The notes beneath the pieces are model-generated. The model saw nothing but the letters and a program-made list of their open reading frames with translations, had not been told where the DNA came from and made no database searches. From positions 94,670,236-94,734,235 of the forward strand of contig CM060177.1 in the NCBI GenBank assembly GCA_030549775.1: a stretch of DNA of 64,000 nt, read 5' to 3'. Below are positions 22,874 to 36,055 of the stretch, piece after piece (position 1 is the first letter of the stretch; the number at the start of each line of letters is the position of its first letter). This DNA comes from Tamarix chinensis (taxonomy: Eukaryota > Streptophyta > Magnoliopsida > Caryophyllales > Tamaricaceae). The position numbers and the translations under genes are program-made.

Positions 22874-24235
22874 CGAGGCTTTAATATTTTGAGAAGTGTA
22901 AGATTTTACTTATAATGATTTTTTTAAATAAAAATGGTACTTTAGCTACAGACATATTTTCTCTTTTTCATTGTTAATTAATCTTGATCAATCAATTTTT
23001 TTTGTATGTGATTTAATTTTCCATTACTCATTTAGATATACATAAAGCCATGAAAACCTTATGATTTTTTTTCCCTATGGTATATGATGATCTTCAAGAG
23101 AGAGAGAGAGTTTTATAGTAATTCATAAGTTTTCATATGAAAGTTGGTCTCAACGACCACGTGTGTCTATATGGCAATACACCCTAATTCCAAATGCAAT
23201 TAGTCTGATATTGCTATTGTTGGTTTATCATCTATGTAACGATGTAGTATCAAAAAGAAGAACAATTCAAACATAAGTAACATTTTAGTTTGAATCAATA
23301 GCAATTTTAACAATTATGATACTTTTTAGAAAATGTTGTGTATCAATTGCAATTTTAGCTGGTATATAATCATATCATCTGTAACGCTCAATTTCTATAC
23401 TACCGGATAAGCCAATGGTCCAATTATACTTAATACACAAGTTTTATAAAGGAACTATTGCACGTATTTCATGATCCAATATGTTTGCTTAATAATACCA
23501 ATAGAATTTTAAAGTTGTACGAAACTGACCTTTTTGTTTTTTACCCAATTTATTGAAATTTATTCCATAATATATTTGTTATTCACCTTTTCTTATCCTC
23601 TCTCTTTTCCTTTTTCTTTTTTTGTTAAGTTTTCTACATAAACACAATATTTAATATTTTTAAGCAATTTCCATAATTCCTCTTATTACTCACCCTCTTT
23701 TCTCTCTAATAACAAATTGCCTTTTAAGATGTTGCTAGATTACTAAATTATTAATTCATAAACTATGTAACAAAATCATAGTCATGGATGATTTAAGTAT
23801 TGAGGAGGACAATAAGTTAAAAGATGAGTTAGAACTTATGATAGCTCATCACTCGTTACCTTTCTATCCATAACCAACTGAAATAGCCTTATCTATGGCA
23901 ATTATTTGAAAATATATATATATATATATAAGAGTTTACCTTTGATATTCTATAACTTGTTAACATCATGAAATTAGCCTGTAGATTTTGAACTGTTGGA
24001 CCTCTTCCCAGTAGACCATTATTGTTGAATTATTGCTACCATAATAAAATTTATTACGTCTTCCTATAAATAATGAATAATAGATTTGAAACCATCAATT
24101 AAAATAACACATTCATCATGTATTGATCACCGTTAAATCTACATTTATTGTGAATTCTTTTATTTTCACATAAAGCATATTACATTAGAACATTATACAT
24201 TAGTAAGGGTACTTATTTGGTAAAAAAAAAAAAAA

Positions 24236-24266
<31 letters not shown>

Positions 24267-26299
24267 TAAAATTTGAAAACACTCGTAGTAGAAAAACTAG
24301 TATATATACAAAGATTTAAAAAGGCAAAAAGAAAAATGAAGAACCTCCGACTCTACGAACTCTGCTGATCACGAGACCTCAAAAGGGCTGCGTCTTTTTT
24401 CTTTTGGATTCAACGAATCAGGTGTTTGGTAGATAATAATTTTAAGCTGGCAAGAAAAGGGTAATTATCTGTGGCTTTTGACTTGAAAGTTGAAACAAAG
24501 TTGATCTAACTTTGACACTTACGCAGTAAGACTTTATTTATTATTAATTTAGAAGATTTTAATCACTATAATCATCTTAACATAATCAATGATTTGGGAG
24601 ATAATTTTACTCATTTATAACCAATCCCCATTTAGTAGTTTTTACCTAGATACATAAATTTATAAGGCAAATAGTAACAGAATTTAATTCACAATATTAA
24701 TACCTTATAAAATAATATCTATATATCAATCTAAGATAATCAAAAAATATTATATTACAGCATATGTCAAATTATATTAAATAAATATTATCTTATAGAG
24801 TTTAGGTGCTAAAAAAATGGGGTATTATAGAAACTGTGCGGTATAATAAATGAATCAAATTTTACTAAATGGAGCTCTACGTAACATAACCTAAGTCTTG
24901 GTTTATTTCATTCGCTTCTGGATGCAATTTTGGTAATTATATGAATGGTTAGGTCAAGTCACAAATTTCTTAGTGCAGCGAGAGACGCAATCCATGTATC
25001 GGATAGGTGCGTTCATATGCCGTATTAAGAAATGAAGAATACGATCTTCTTATTATGAGAATTGATTTTTTTTTCTACTAACACATTATGTGGTAACGAG
25101 ACAATTTTGGTGAAAACCAAACATAGGACGCAATGTCATTTGATTTACTTGGGATGCTCCTTGGGACACATTGTGATATATATATATATATATGAAACAT
25201 ATGCCATTATACTTTGAGTTGGGCTCAAAATCTTATTTTTTTTTATAGTAGTTTTTATTTAAATTTATACTATTTTTAATAACTTTACTTTTTTAATAAG
25301 ATAAAATAACTAATAATACTAGTCAATAACTATCACTCCCTCAAATATATATACTATGTATTGGGTTTCAACAAATATTTTGTTATGCATTAAATAAAAT
25401 ATACCATATTGTGTTAATTTAGTTCTACATTTTATTAGTTTTTCATATTTTGTCCTCTTTGTATATTATTATTTTTTAAAAATTATACATAAGGTCAATA
25501 TTTAGGTTCATTTTTCCCATAAGGTTTCCAACATTTTTTTGTTAATTTTATTTCATTTTTGTTGCTATGTTTACCTAATATACCACTAACCTAATTCACC
25601 TCAATTTGAATGCGTATTAAATAAGTCGTCATCTATTTGATAATTAACCAATGAAAGAGTCTATTTCAAACTTCATTATGAAACATTACTTTACATGGAC
25701 AATTATTCTCATCAATTAAGGATATTATGATATCCTTAATATACTCAGTTTTATTCTTGGTGATTCCTTTCATAATATCATTAATGAAATATATTAATAA
25801 CTTGGAAAATTAGGAAAGATAAAAATATAATAAAAAATTATTTAATAACTAATGTAAAATTAGTTTATATTTTATACTATTATGCATATAAAATATATAA
25901 TTAGGATGACTATTCTATAGGTATTAAATATTGATACTATTATAGTTTATTGAGCCAAGAACAATAGAAGTGGAAATGGGTAGTTTATGGGTAGATATGT
26001 AATCAATAGTGCTAAAAAGGAGTGGCTTAAATGGAAAAATGTAGGGTGAGATTCTTAAAAGGGAACTGCTCGTAAAAACAAATACAGAAGTGGGTCGTGG
26101 TCTAGCATTGCCTGAAATAACAAGGGATGCAGTAAAACGACAAGTATTACATGTTTTTGGCTCCCAAATGTCAAAATGACATCATTTTGAGAGTGGTTTA
26201 AAAAAAAGGGCTAAGTGGCACACATAAGACACTCACTTCACACATGTCGATCCTTCATTTGTCTAGTAGATTTTGGATATATTTCATTTTTGAGCCATT
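22874..26299. other. AT-rich intergenic DNA without recognised genes
   Basis: I see no coding domain. Simple repeats include AT runs (23912-23930, 25171-25191), a GA run near 23100 and poly-A/AAT at 24221-24263. The stretch 24330-24560 and 26060-26230 are more complex in composition and could be single-copy, but show no frame, tRNA or recognisable motif. TGTAACGCTCAATTT at 23389 resembles a family A terminus but has no partner. Confidence 0.5.
24221..24263. repeat. Poly-A plus AAT microsatellite
   Basis: A run of 15 A followed by about nine AAT units. Such an A-run can mark an old retroposon tail, but no body was found beside it. Confidence 0.85.
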
Positions 26300-26720
26300 G
26301 GGGTCGTTTGATATACTTACAATTACTTCCACAGTAGATACAACTTCTAGGAAAGTTAGATATTGGGAAGTAGTTCCTTGAAGGAAACATTTATTTGTGT
26401 TTGTTACGTGTATGTACCTCCTAAGAAGTATGATAACTTCTTTAGTTGTTTTGTTTGGTTTATTTTCTTATTACTTAGGAAGTAGACATAAAATTATATT
26501 AATATCCTTTGTTAATAAATATCAACATTTATTTTTTCTACCTTTTTTACATGAATAGAAATTTATTTACCACTACAAAAATATAAATAATTATAATGGA
26601 CAACAATAGAATATTATAAAAATATCATCAAGTAAAACTTATTATAAAAAATTAATAAATGCAATGACATAAACTAGAATGGTGAAATAATTCTAATACA
26701 ATACTAAAAAAAATACTTAT

Positions 26721-26779
<59 letters not shown>

Positions 26780-27085
26780 TATGACAAGAATATTTTAAAC
26801 TTCCTGAATCAACAAAGTGATAATATATGCCCTTTGATAATCCTTGTCCATACTAAAGAAATTTTGGGTAGTTGAGGATAATTAGGTAATTTATAACTTG
26901 GGAAGTATTACTCACTAAACCTCACCTCAGGAAATAGCTTTCTCAATGTATGGGTGGTTTAGAATTTTAGGGGAAATAATTTTTCCCTTTGACTTTTTAC
27001 ATCCCTTAAACCAAACAATAAGGTATTTTGTACTTCCCACGAAGTTATACTTCCTCCCTCTACTTTCTTGATACCAAACAACCTC
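26300..27085. mobile_element. MITE with GGGGTCGTTTGATA ends
   Basis: Left end GGGGTCGTTTGATA at 26300; reverse complement of the right end is GAGGTTGTTTGGTA (ends 27085). ATT flanks both sides (26297-26299, 27086-27088). Subterminal CTTCC/GGAAGT motifs repeat in inverted orientation. Length 786 bp with no frame, and an AAT microsatellite at 26722-26776 has expanded inside. The ends resemble Tourist-like (PIF/Harbinger) MITEs, which duplicate 3 bp; a hAT origin is less likely because only 3 bp repeat. Confidence 0.6.
26722..26776. repeat. AAT microsatellite
   Basis: About eighteen AAT units inside the MITE. Confidence 0.95.
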
Positions 27086-27234
27086 ATTATATATATATAT
27101 ATATATCTATAATTAGATGCTTGGTTTGCTTCATTTGTATATAAGATAATTTTTTGTGAATTGTTTTAAGTTTGCCCCATTTTTCTCTCATCTCTCTATT
27201 CAAATTTCAATGTTCAAGTTATTATATATTAGTT

Positions 27235-27485
27235 AATTATTGTTGTTATTATTATTAGTGTTATTATTATTGTTATTGTTATTGCTAGTATGAGTGTGAT
27301 TATTGTTATTATAATTGTTAATATTGTTATTATTTTTGTTATTGATGTTGTTATTGTCATTAATATAGTTATTATTGTTGTTGTTATTGTTATTACTGTA
27401 TAATTATTATTGTCATTGTTGTTATTATTTTCTTTAATATTGTTATAACTTTTATTATTGGTGGTGGTGGTGGTGATATTCTAAT
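27235..27485. repeat. Degenerate GTT/ATT microsatellite
   Basis: About 240 nt composed of TTGTTATTATT-type triplets ending in a GGT run at 27460-27474. Confidence 0.9.
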
Positions 27486-27918
27486 TATCATAGTTAAAAA
27501 ATTTTTAACTATTTTTGAGTTGATTAGCTTATTAATAGCTTCCCATTTATTCTCTTAAAAAAATAAAAATACTAAAATTTGAGAGAATACCCGCCCGTCT
27601 ACACCAAACTATACCATTCATGATTTACAAATTTAGTCTTTACAACCACAATTCCAAATTTTTCCAAATTTTGGAGTGCCTTCAAATTTTCGAAGCCCTT
27701 ATGCTTCTTAATTTAATAACACGCCAATATTTTCCTAGACCTCATTCCTTCTTATGCCCCAATAAACCTTCTAACGAAATACTCATTCACCTTCACATTT
27801 TAACCATTTTCCAATACAATTATCACATTAAACCAATGATATTTTCCAACAAATTATGCTATGGGTAGTCCATTAACGTTGAATTTGCCCACTTTTTCAA
27901 CACAACTAGAACTAGACT

Positions 27919-28484
27919 ATGATGACAAATGCAAATTTTGATGATGATTTCATTGATGAATCAACTCTTCAAAGTGGAAAATTAACAAGACCTACGTGGA
28001 CTACTCATGAAACTATCACTTTATATAATTCTTGAGATAATGTGAGTACTGAAAATTATGTTGTTACATGTCAAACTTGGAACAAATTATACAAAAATGA
28101 TATATGGGTATAATGAGTTTCGTGGTGAGGATAATCCACAAAATGAGTGTCAATGTAAGAATCATTTTTCAAAGTCTCCAAATCATATACAAAATTATCA
28201 TAAGCTTATAATCATGCATTAAATTGAAAACAAAGCAAGTGCAATGATTGAATAGTTATTAAGAAGGCACATAATATCTATGAAGGTGATGATGCAAAAT
28301 ATTTTATGTTAATGAATGCTTGGCAAATCCTTCAAAAGATACCCAAGTGGTGGGTTCAATATGTTGAGACAAATTAAAATTTAGAAAGTAGTAGATCAAA
28401 GAGGAGACATATCAATGAAGCTAGTCATTATTTGAAATCGTCTTCTAATGCTAAAACTCTCTCAAGTAGAGCTAGCAGAAGTTG
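27919..28484 (+). pseudogene. Pong-like ORF1 (Myb/SANT-type) fragment
   Basis: In pieces: LTRPTWTTHETITLYNS followed by a stop, ENYVVTCQTWNKLYKNDIWV, then after a frameshift CND-stop-IVIKKAHNIYEGD and MLMNAWQILQKIPKWW. The spacing and the final H/N-x-W-x-I-L-x-x-x-PKW motif match the plant proteins related to ORF1 of PIF/Pong transposons (often annotated as NAM-associated or trihelix-like). Several stops and at least one frameshift disable it. The matching transposase gene is not next to it; one is at 45600, too far to be the same element without other evidence. Confidence 0.5.
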
Positions 28485-29155
28485 ACCCAATTCATGCCGA
28501 CTCGACCCGACCAACACAAAACCCAATCTGACCCAAACCCAACTCAAAAATGACTCAACCCTACGCTGACCCGAATATAAGTGATCTAATCTGACTCCAA
28601 CCCGTTATCAACTCGACTTACCACCAACCCAACCCATTATCAACTTGACCTAACCCAACTCAACAAAACCAAATTCGATATTAATCAATTATGATAATAA
28701 ATAAAAAAAATATGTATGTCTTATTATTTATTTAAAGCTTTTAAAAATATATTATTTTTTTAATTTTATTTATTTTTCTTACTTTTATTCTAAACTTATT
28801 TATCCACCAATGATATTCTAATTTTACTTAATTTTTCACATAAAAACATAATATTATAAAGTCAAACTAATAAATAAATAGCAATTAATAACACATTATT
28901 AATCACATGCTTACATGAAGTTAAACTTAATGCTTGCTTATGAGGTTAATGATTTAGATTAATTTTGGTGGTCTATATTCAATTTGACTCAAATATAAAG
29001 TAATTCAATCTAGGATTAGCTCAGCTCAAACCCAACTCGACCCATCAAAACTTAAAAGGATTTTATTGGTCAAGCTAACACAAACCTCACCAGTCAAATT
29101 AACTTGAACACAAAATCACATAAATACGAGCTTGCTCGGCTTAATCCTGACCCGA
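28485..29155. repeat. GACCC-rich degenerate repeat, left part
   Basis: Short imperfect units such as GACCCGACC, AACCCAACTC and CAACTTGACC, interrupted by AT-rich DNA at 28680-28960. It resumes at 34767 after the inserted MITE and LTR. Likely an old transposon with GGGTCGGGT subterminal repeats, class unknown. Confidence 0.6.
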
Positions 29156-30009
29156 TAGGGATGTAAATGGGGTGGATTTAGGGCAAATATGCCCATATCT
29201 GTATCTGTTCTCGTACCCAAATTCGTACTCGTACCCAAATGGGTATCCACATACACATCAATATCCATATCCATTGGATATCAACTACCTGACAAATAAT
29301 TTATTTACCCATTAACAAATATTATCCATTGGATAAATGTTACACCCCCAAAATTTACTACTGAAAAATTTCGTTTAAGACAAAGGTTTTAGCGGCAGCG
29401 AAAGAATTAAAACCATAAACTTGGAGGTATTACCGCCACACTTAGTACCAGACCGGTTCACTCCTACCGTTCCGATACTAAGTGCTAAGGCTAAACTAAA
29501 CAATCATTAAGTAAGAGTCATCAAAACATAGGTCCATAGTTAACATAGACCATTCACGAAAACCATGAGTCAACAACAGTTAAAATATCGTTTAGGAATA
29601 CAACTTAGAGTACGGTTTCAAAACAAGAAGCGTAGTACAAAATATAGCCAAATAAAACAGATCCCAAGGGACCAATATTCGGATCGCCTACTCACTCAAG
29701 CCAAGCCTTCCACCCCACAATTAGTAACCGATCAAACCTGCATAGGAGGTCAGCTCCCCACCATCGGTGGATCATCACAGGACCCATTCAATCAAGGTAG
29801 TATCAGTACGGGTCCAATACTGAGTAAGGACACTGGTGCGCTAAGGCCAAGCATACAATCATACAACATAACATATGTAGCACAATCATATAGACAACAT
29901 GCGATAACCAGCAAGATAAGGCCTGAATACTTTTCTGTGACCTATTCCTCATTTCTCATTAATAATACGTTCATTCCACACATATTCTTTAATAGTCCGT
30001 GTGAGTGCG

Positions 30010-30345
30010 GGAACCCCACTATTATAGCCGGTGGAACGGTCACGAGGGCCATGCCCTGCCACTATTATAGCCGGTGGACCGGTCACGAGGGTAACATACC
30101 CTGCCACTATTATTTGCCGGTGGACCGGTCTGGCCCCGACTCACAAGGTGTTCCACTGTAAATATTTGTATCTTTCCCAGGTCTTATCATCATTCCGATT
30201 AGTTTGTTGAGCATGGAATCCCCCACTATTATAGCCGGTGGAACGGTCACGAGGGCCATGCCCTGCCACTATTATAGCCGGTGGACCGGTCACGAGGGTA
30301 ACATACCCTGCCACTATTATTTGCCGGTGGACCAGTCTGGGTCCG
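30010..30345. repeat. CCAC..GTGG hairpin array (A4)
   Basis: Six units in the same layout as 6607-6945, again two sets of three, nearly identical in sequence. Confidence 0.85.
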
Positions 30346-30714
30346 ACTCAACATCTTTCTCTGTAAGTAGTTAATGTCTTAACATATCTTATTTAAAAGG
30401 TTTTCACCAAGGACACGCATAAATCATTCTCTCTCTGCTTTACACATCGCAACCAATAAAATTCCACATTCATAACTACCCTTTAATCGATAATACACAT
30501 GATAACGCCAAACAACTCTAAGTAGTCATAACCAACCCTAATTGTCCACACCAACCCGTGGTTAACCACTCTCATCCCTGTTTTACCATAACCACCGTAC
30601 TTAGCCATCCCAAACCTTAATTATTCTCAACAGTCACAATTGGTTGCTCCATCCCTACTTAATCACAACGCCCCAGAGTTAATCACTCCAAACCCTGATT
30701 CCATACGATCATTA

Positions 30715-31510
30715 ACTCCCATGCAAAACCCTAATACCGTCATACCAACATTAATACCACCATACAACCCATAACACCACCATGTAAACCCTAATACCAC
30801 CATAAGTCATTAATACCCCTATACAATCATTAATACCACCATACGAATATTAATACCACCATACAAACCCTAATACCACCATGCAAACCCTAATACCACC
30901 ATACAAACCCTAATACCACCATACAACATTAATACCTCCATAAAATCACAAATACCACCATACAACATTAATACCTCCATAAAATCACAATACCACCATA
31001 CGAACCTGAATACCACCATAAGCCATTAATACCACTATGAGATCATTAGTACCACCATGCGAACATTTATGCCACCATACAACCCTAATACCACCATGCA
31101 AACCCTAATACCACCATACGACATTAATACCTCCATAAAATCACAAATACCACCATACAACATTAATACCTCCATAAAAACACAAATACCACCATACAAC
31201 ATTAATGCCTCCATATAATCACAATACCACCATACTAATACCACTATGAAATCATTAGTACCACCATGCGAACATTTATGCCACCATATAAACCCTAATA
31301 CCACCATGCAAACCCTAATACCACCATACAAACCCTAATACCACCATACAACATTAATACCTCCATAAAATCACAAATACCACCATACAACATTAATACC
31401 TCCATAAAAACACAAATACCACCATACAACATTCATGCCTCCATATAATCACAATACCACCATACGAACCATTAGTACCGCTCTAGAACATTAATACCAT
31501 CATACAAACT
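30715..31510 (-). repeat. Telo-box minisatellite array (A4)
   Basis: Units as in the array at 7310 but in another order and number; a block of roughly 240 nt (about 31030-31240) is repeated at 31250-31480, indicating recent segmental duplication inside the array. Confidence 0.9.
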
Positions 31511-31780
31511 TCAAGACTCCCATGATGGTTCCCGACTCATATTACCATTTATCCTAATATGCATGTCCTTGAGGGACATAACATAATACATCATAAACAT
31601 CATACATATACATATCATGCTCATATCATGGGAGCACATACAACATACCTCAATCTCCAAGCTGCGCTACACATAAGACAAGTTATGCACAAATCATATA
31701 ATACATGGCATAGCATGGCATACACAACATTCAACACATCCACGTCACACATAGCACAAGGCCATTAGCTTCGTCCTTAC

Positions 31781-31842
31781 CTAAGGCGACGCAGGGCTTG
31801 GAGCACGCTCCTCTAACTCCTTAGGGCTTTGGTTGGGGTTAC
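31781..31842 (-). other. Conserved 62-nt exon-like block (A4)
   Basis: Acceptor-like CCTTTTATAG (minus) before GTAACC, end CCTTAG before donor-like GTAAGGACG. Identical in length to the other three copies. Confidence 0.5.
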
Positions 31843-32389
31843 CTATAAAAGGGGGAAATGCTAAGTATTAGTTTCCCTTATAATTAATATCAATCCTCAT
31901 TCTAGTTTAAGGTTAGGGTTTTTATTACTAAAAAGGGTTTTATACAAAAACTAGGGTTTTTACCTTAGAAGTAGTATACTAAATATTAGTAGTCAAAATA
32001 TGTTTATTTTTAATACCTATTGTTACACTTATATTATTAGACCTATTAGCCCTATTCTTATAATAATAATGTTCATGCTAACTATAGAAAAATAGTGATA
32101 ATGATAATAGTTGTATATTCTTGTATAATAAAAGGGTTCAAATGCTTTTGATTACAACAATAAGGTAGTGATAGTAGTAATAATAGTAATAGTTAATAAT
32201 AGTGTCATAGTAATGAGGTTAGGGTTAATGTTAAATGGTATGGTAATAAGGTTCAAGTACTCTTCTTAGTTAACAACCACATGATATTTACTAGCTTGAG
32301 TTAAGTAACATGGATAAGAACAAAGTAATAATAATGACCATAGTGAGGATAATAGGAATAATAATGATAAAAATGTTAATACTAATAAT

Positions 32390-32689
32390 AACAATGGTGA
32401 CAAATGTGTTAAGTATAATAATAATAACAATAATAATAATAATGATAGTAATAATAATAATGATAATAGTAATAATAATAATAATAATAATACAACCAAG
32501 TAAGGGTAAGCAATAATAATAATAACCATAGTGAGGATAATAGGAATAATAATGATAAAAATGTTAATACTAATAATTATAAAAATAAGACCAAAGTTAA
32601 GTATAATACAAGTTAGGGTTTAAAAGGGATGTTAGTATTAGTAAGAAATAATAATGTTAATAATAGAGGCAATAATAATGCTAATAATG

Positions 32690-32734
<45 letters not shown>

Positions 32735-32775
32735 GTAATAATAATAATGATAATAATATTAATAATAAGTATATT
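32390..32775. repeat. AAT microsatellite tracts in A4
   Basis: AAT-type runs, the longest at about 32695-32732, inside the putative intron 31843-32847. Confidence 0.9.
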
Positions 32776-33459
32776 AGTATTAATATTAGTAGAAAATAGT
32801 AGTAGTTATAAAAAGGGGTATTAGGGTTTGGATGAGTGGAGAACCACCTAGGGTTGGTGGTGGTCCGGCGGCGGCGTGTGGCGGCGACGGTGGCGGCGGC
32901 GGAGGAGGAGAAGAGAGGGAAAGGTTAAGGTGGAGGTTAGATGGGGGAAAGGAAAGGAAAGTTAAGTGTGGGGGAGGAGACAGCAAGGAGAGGGGAATGG
33001 AATGAGGGTGGTGACGTGAGAAAGGCGGCGGCGCGCGGTGGTGGACGCGGCGGCCGAAGATGGAAGAAGGTGGTGGGAGATGGTGGAGGCTAGTGGAGAA
33101 GGAGGTAGGGGTAAGGATGGTATGGGCAGGTAGGGGAGGACCTGCCGGTTATTTTGGGAGGTGGCAGGGTGGCTGGTAGCGGCGGAGGAGGCGGCAGAAG
33201 GTGGCGCAAGGCGGCGACGGGCTGGAAGGGGCTGCTCGGGGTGGCGATTTTGCACGGCTTGGGGTGGCTCGTGCAAGGCAAATCGAGGGCTGAGGAGGGC
33301 TTGGTTAGGTGGAGGGTGGTGCAAGGTGGGGTTCTGGGCGGCGCTCGACTGGCGGCGTTAGGGGAGGGCGGCGCTCAACGGGTCTGATGGGGCGGCGGCG
33401 AGAGGGAGCAAACCCAGGGTTTCGGGGTTCCAAATCCCGAACCCAGGTGATCAATGGGG

Positions 33460-33470
33460 GTATTTATAGG
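33460..33470 (-). promoter_or_regulatory. LTR TATA box (A4)
   Basis: Minus strand CCTATAAATAC, 1001 nt from the sense 5' terminus, followed after about 40 nt by CCCGAAACCCTGGGTTTG. The same arrangement is seen at 1742, 9946 and 63690. Confidence 0.6.
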
Positions 33471-34766
33471 TAGGGTGGTCAGGCAAAGCCAGGGGAAGAA
33501 GACAAAGGGGGGGTGCAGGCGCCAGGCTGGCCGGCAGGCGGCAGGTCCTACCATGGCAGGTTGGGTCGGGGAGGGGGAGAAGAAAAGGGAAAGAGATGGG
33601 CACGCGGGAAGGGGAGCTGTGGAGCTTGTTGGGGTTGAAAAAGGAAAAGAAAACGACAGGGAGGCAGGGGAGGACGGTCGGCGCTGGTGGCTGCCGGCGA
33701 ATATCGAGCGGCAGGCGTCGACTGCAGGACGCGGCGCAGGTCGGGGAGGAAGAAGACAGGCAGGGTGGACCGGCGGTCTAGGGAAGAAAAGAAAGGGGAG
33801 AAACCGGCCGGTCGACAACGGTTATAACATCCGTAAGTCAAACGCGGCGTATTGAGGGTTGTGGGAGGAAAACGCAGCGTCGCGTTGAAGGTTGGCAACG
33901 ACTATCTCTTTACTTATCGCGACGCGGCGTCTCAGCAAATTGAGCGGCGAAACGCTGCGTCGAGATTATGGGAAGGGGGCCGAACGGCGCTGGGCCGCTG
34001 GCGAGGGAAAGAGGAGAGGCGGGGAATTCAGGCCATGAGTGGGGAGAGGGGAGGCGAGGGGTCTGGGCTGCGCAGGCCGGCCTAGTCGGGGGGTGGAGAG
34101 AAAGAAAAAAAAGAAAGAGGAGGGAGAAAAAGGAAGAAAAGGGAAAATAAGAAAATAAATAGGATGGGAAAATAATTAAAATAACTTATGGGGAAATTGG
34201 GGTATTTTTGGGTTATTTAGAATATTAATATTTATAAAATATTAAATAAATTCCTTTTTGCTTATTTTAGACTATTTTAGATAAATTCCCTTAACCTCCA
34301 TGCTAATTAGGAAAATACCCAAATTTTCTTCCAATTAAATTCTTTATTATTTTCCTCTTAATATACCTTAATTAACTCTCTACATTTTAATAAATGAATT
34401 TATATAATTAATTTTCCTAATAATTCCTTATTTGGCCATAATTTCGGAAATTAGGATTTTGGGATATTACAATAAATCCATTACGTAATAGACAAACTCA
34501 TTTAGAGTTAAGCCAGATGACAATTTTTAACCTTAATTAATACTATATTTATTTTAAAATTAAGGGTAAAGGGTAATTATATATCTAGTGAACGTATACG
34601 GATATGGATATGGATATGGGTATGGGTATGGATATGGATACAGATATGGATATCCATATCTGACGGGTTTTTTTCATCCTCAATATCCATTTATCCACAT
34701 TCATTTACATATCTGACAGATAAAATCCATTGTGTTTTGGATAAAATCCATCCCATTTATATCCCT

Positions 34767-35045
34767 TGACCCAACTCGACCCGACAAGCTAACCCAAAAT
34801 AATAAGAACCTAATCCGACTTGAACTCAAACTATCTCAACCCAAATTTGACCCGACCAAGCAAATTAACCTGATATAACCCGGATCTACAATAACCTGAA
34901 CCTAAATCTGACCTGACTTGAACAATAAGGCGACCCGAAATGATATGACCCAACCCACAATCCACCCGCAAAAGAAATGATTTGCAAACAACCCAACCCT
35001 AGAACGACCCGACCCGTTATAACCCACCAGACTCAATTTCCACCT
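34767..35045. repeat. GACCC-rich degenerate repeat, right part
   Basis: Continues the repeat at 28485-29155 on the far side of the hAT-like MITE. Confidence 0.6.
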
Positions 35046-35469
35046 ATACCCTCAAGTGCATATCCAACTCAACCTCTCAGTAGGAAAGGAATAAAAAAAA
35101 TAAGGAGAAACATGCAAGGGAAAGGCATAGTATGAAGAGTTAAGTGAAATAAATTGTATCAAATCATAGTTTAATGAAAAGCATGATTAACATGTGAATT
35201 TTTCCCAAAGGAGGAGGAGTAGGAGGAGGAGGAGGAGAATGCATTAAGTTCTACCATGAGTTATTTAGGTAGAGAATGTGTAATGAACTAATTATATGGT
35301 TATTGTAGTTTTATTTATATCGTTTCAATTCATGTACATTTTTGTTTATGTTTTATATGTTTGATGTGTATTTAATATATCTTTAAATAAAAAATGGGTG
35401 TTTATAAGTTACAAACTTTTTCTTTCTCTTTTTTCAATTTTGGGAAAATAGTAATAATTGGAAATACAT
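35046..35469. other. AT-rich DNA with GGA microsatellite
   Basis: A GGA/GTA run at about 35207-35240; otherwise nothing recognised. Confidence 0.6.
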
Positions 35470-36055
35470 TATTGCATGCCTTCATTATTATCACATGCCA
35501 TACAAAACTGACAGTAACAATTCAAAGATTTAAAATCATGTTTTTGACCTCACACACAATTTTTCCTTATTACATAAGTAATATTTTTTCATTATTATCA
35601 CATGGTAACACAATTTATGATAAAGAAGGGAGACTATAATAGTATGGTTGGTCATTTATTGTTTGACCAATATTTGTGTTATGTTGATAGTATGGTTATC
35701 TTGTGCCTTCATTATTCTTACATGCAAGATGAAATTGATCGTGACAATTCAATGTTTGACTAATATTTATTTTTTTTGTTGATTTTAATAGTATCTCATG
35801 CCTTCATTATTTCTTCACATGTAAGAAAAAATTGATAATGATAATTTAATATTTGGCTATTATTTATTTTCTATTTTTGTAAGAGCATTACATGCCTTAA
35901 TTATTATCACATACAAGATGAAATTGATAGTAACAACTCAATTTAACTCTATTCTTTATTTTCTTTTAATTGTAAGAGCACCACATGCCTTCATAATTAT
36001 CACTAGTAAGAAAAAAACGATAGTGACAACTCAATGTAAATCCATTATCTATTTT
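35470..36055. repeat. 94-bp tandem repeat, left segment
   Basis: Units share CATGCCTTCATTATTATCAC followed by a GATGAAATTGATAGTGACAA-like part. The TGCC landmark falls at 35704, 35799, 35893 and 35986 (spacing 93-95); an older unit is at 35477. The array continues at 41192 after the LTR at 36056. Confidence 0.85.

Larger units (their letters stand above)
29338..34471 (-). mobile_element. Solo LTR, family A (copy A4)
   Basis: Left terminus TGTTACACCCCCAAAATTT at 29338, right terminus TTTTGGGATATTACA ending at 34471, flanked by perfect ATAAA duplications (29333-29337, 34472-34476). Length 5134 bp. Near-identical to A2 over the first 1.4 kb, through the 62-nt block and into the leader, with differences in array unit number. 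The same functional order is present: TATA box, AAT tract, 62-nt block, telo-box array, hairpin array. No gag-pol. It entered the hAT-like MITE, which had entered the GACCC repeat: three nested layers. Confidence 0.9.
29156..34766. mobile_element. hAT-like MITE, split by LTR A4
   Basis: Left end TAGGGATGTAAATGGGGTGG and the reverse complement of the right end (A)AGGGATATAAATGGGATGG form inverted repeats of about 24 bp. Flanks TGACCCGA and TGACCCAA match at seven of eight, although the flanking DNA is itself GACCC-repetitive. Subterminal GGTATGGATATGG repeats are inverted around the centre. Without A4 the element is about 470 bp and non-coding. TAGGGATG ends and an 8-bp duplication are typical of plant hAT elements. 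Confidence 0.6.

Noticed and set aside
23389..24831. Possible further LTR (TGTAACGCTCAATTT start, GGGGTATTATA end)
   Set aside because: Flanks TCATC and GAAAC do not match, and the interior lacks every family feature.
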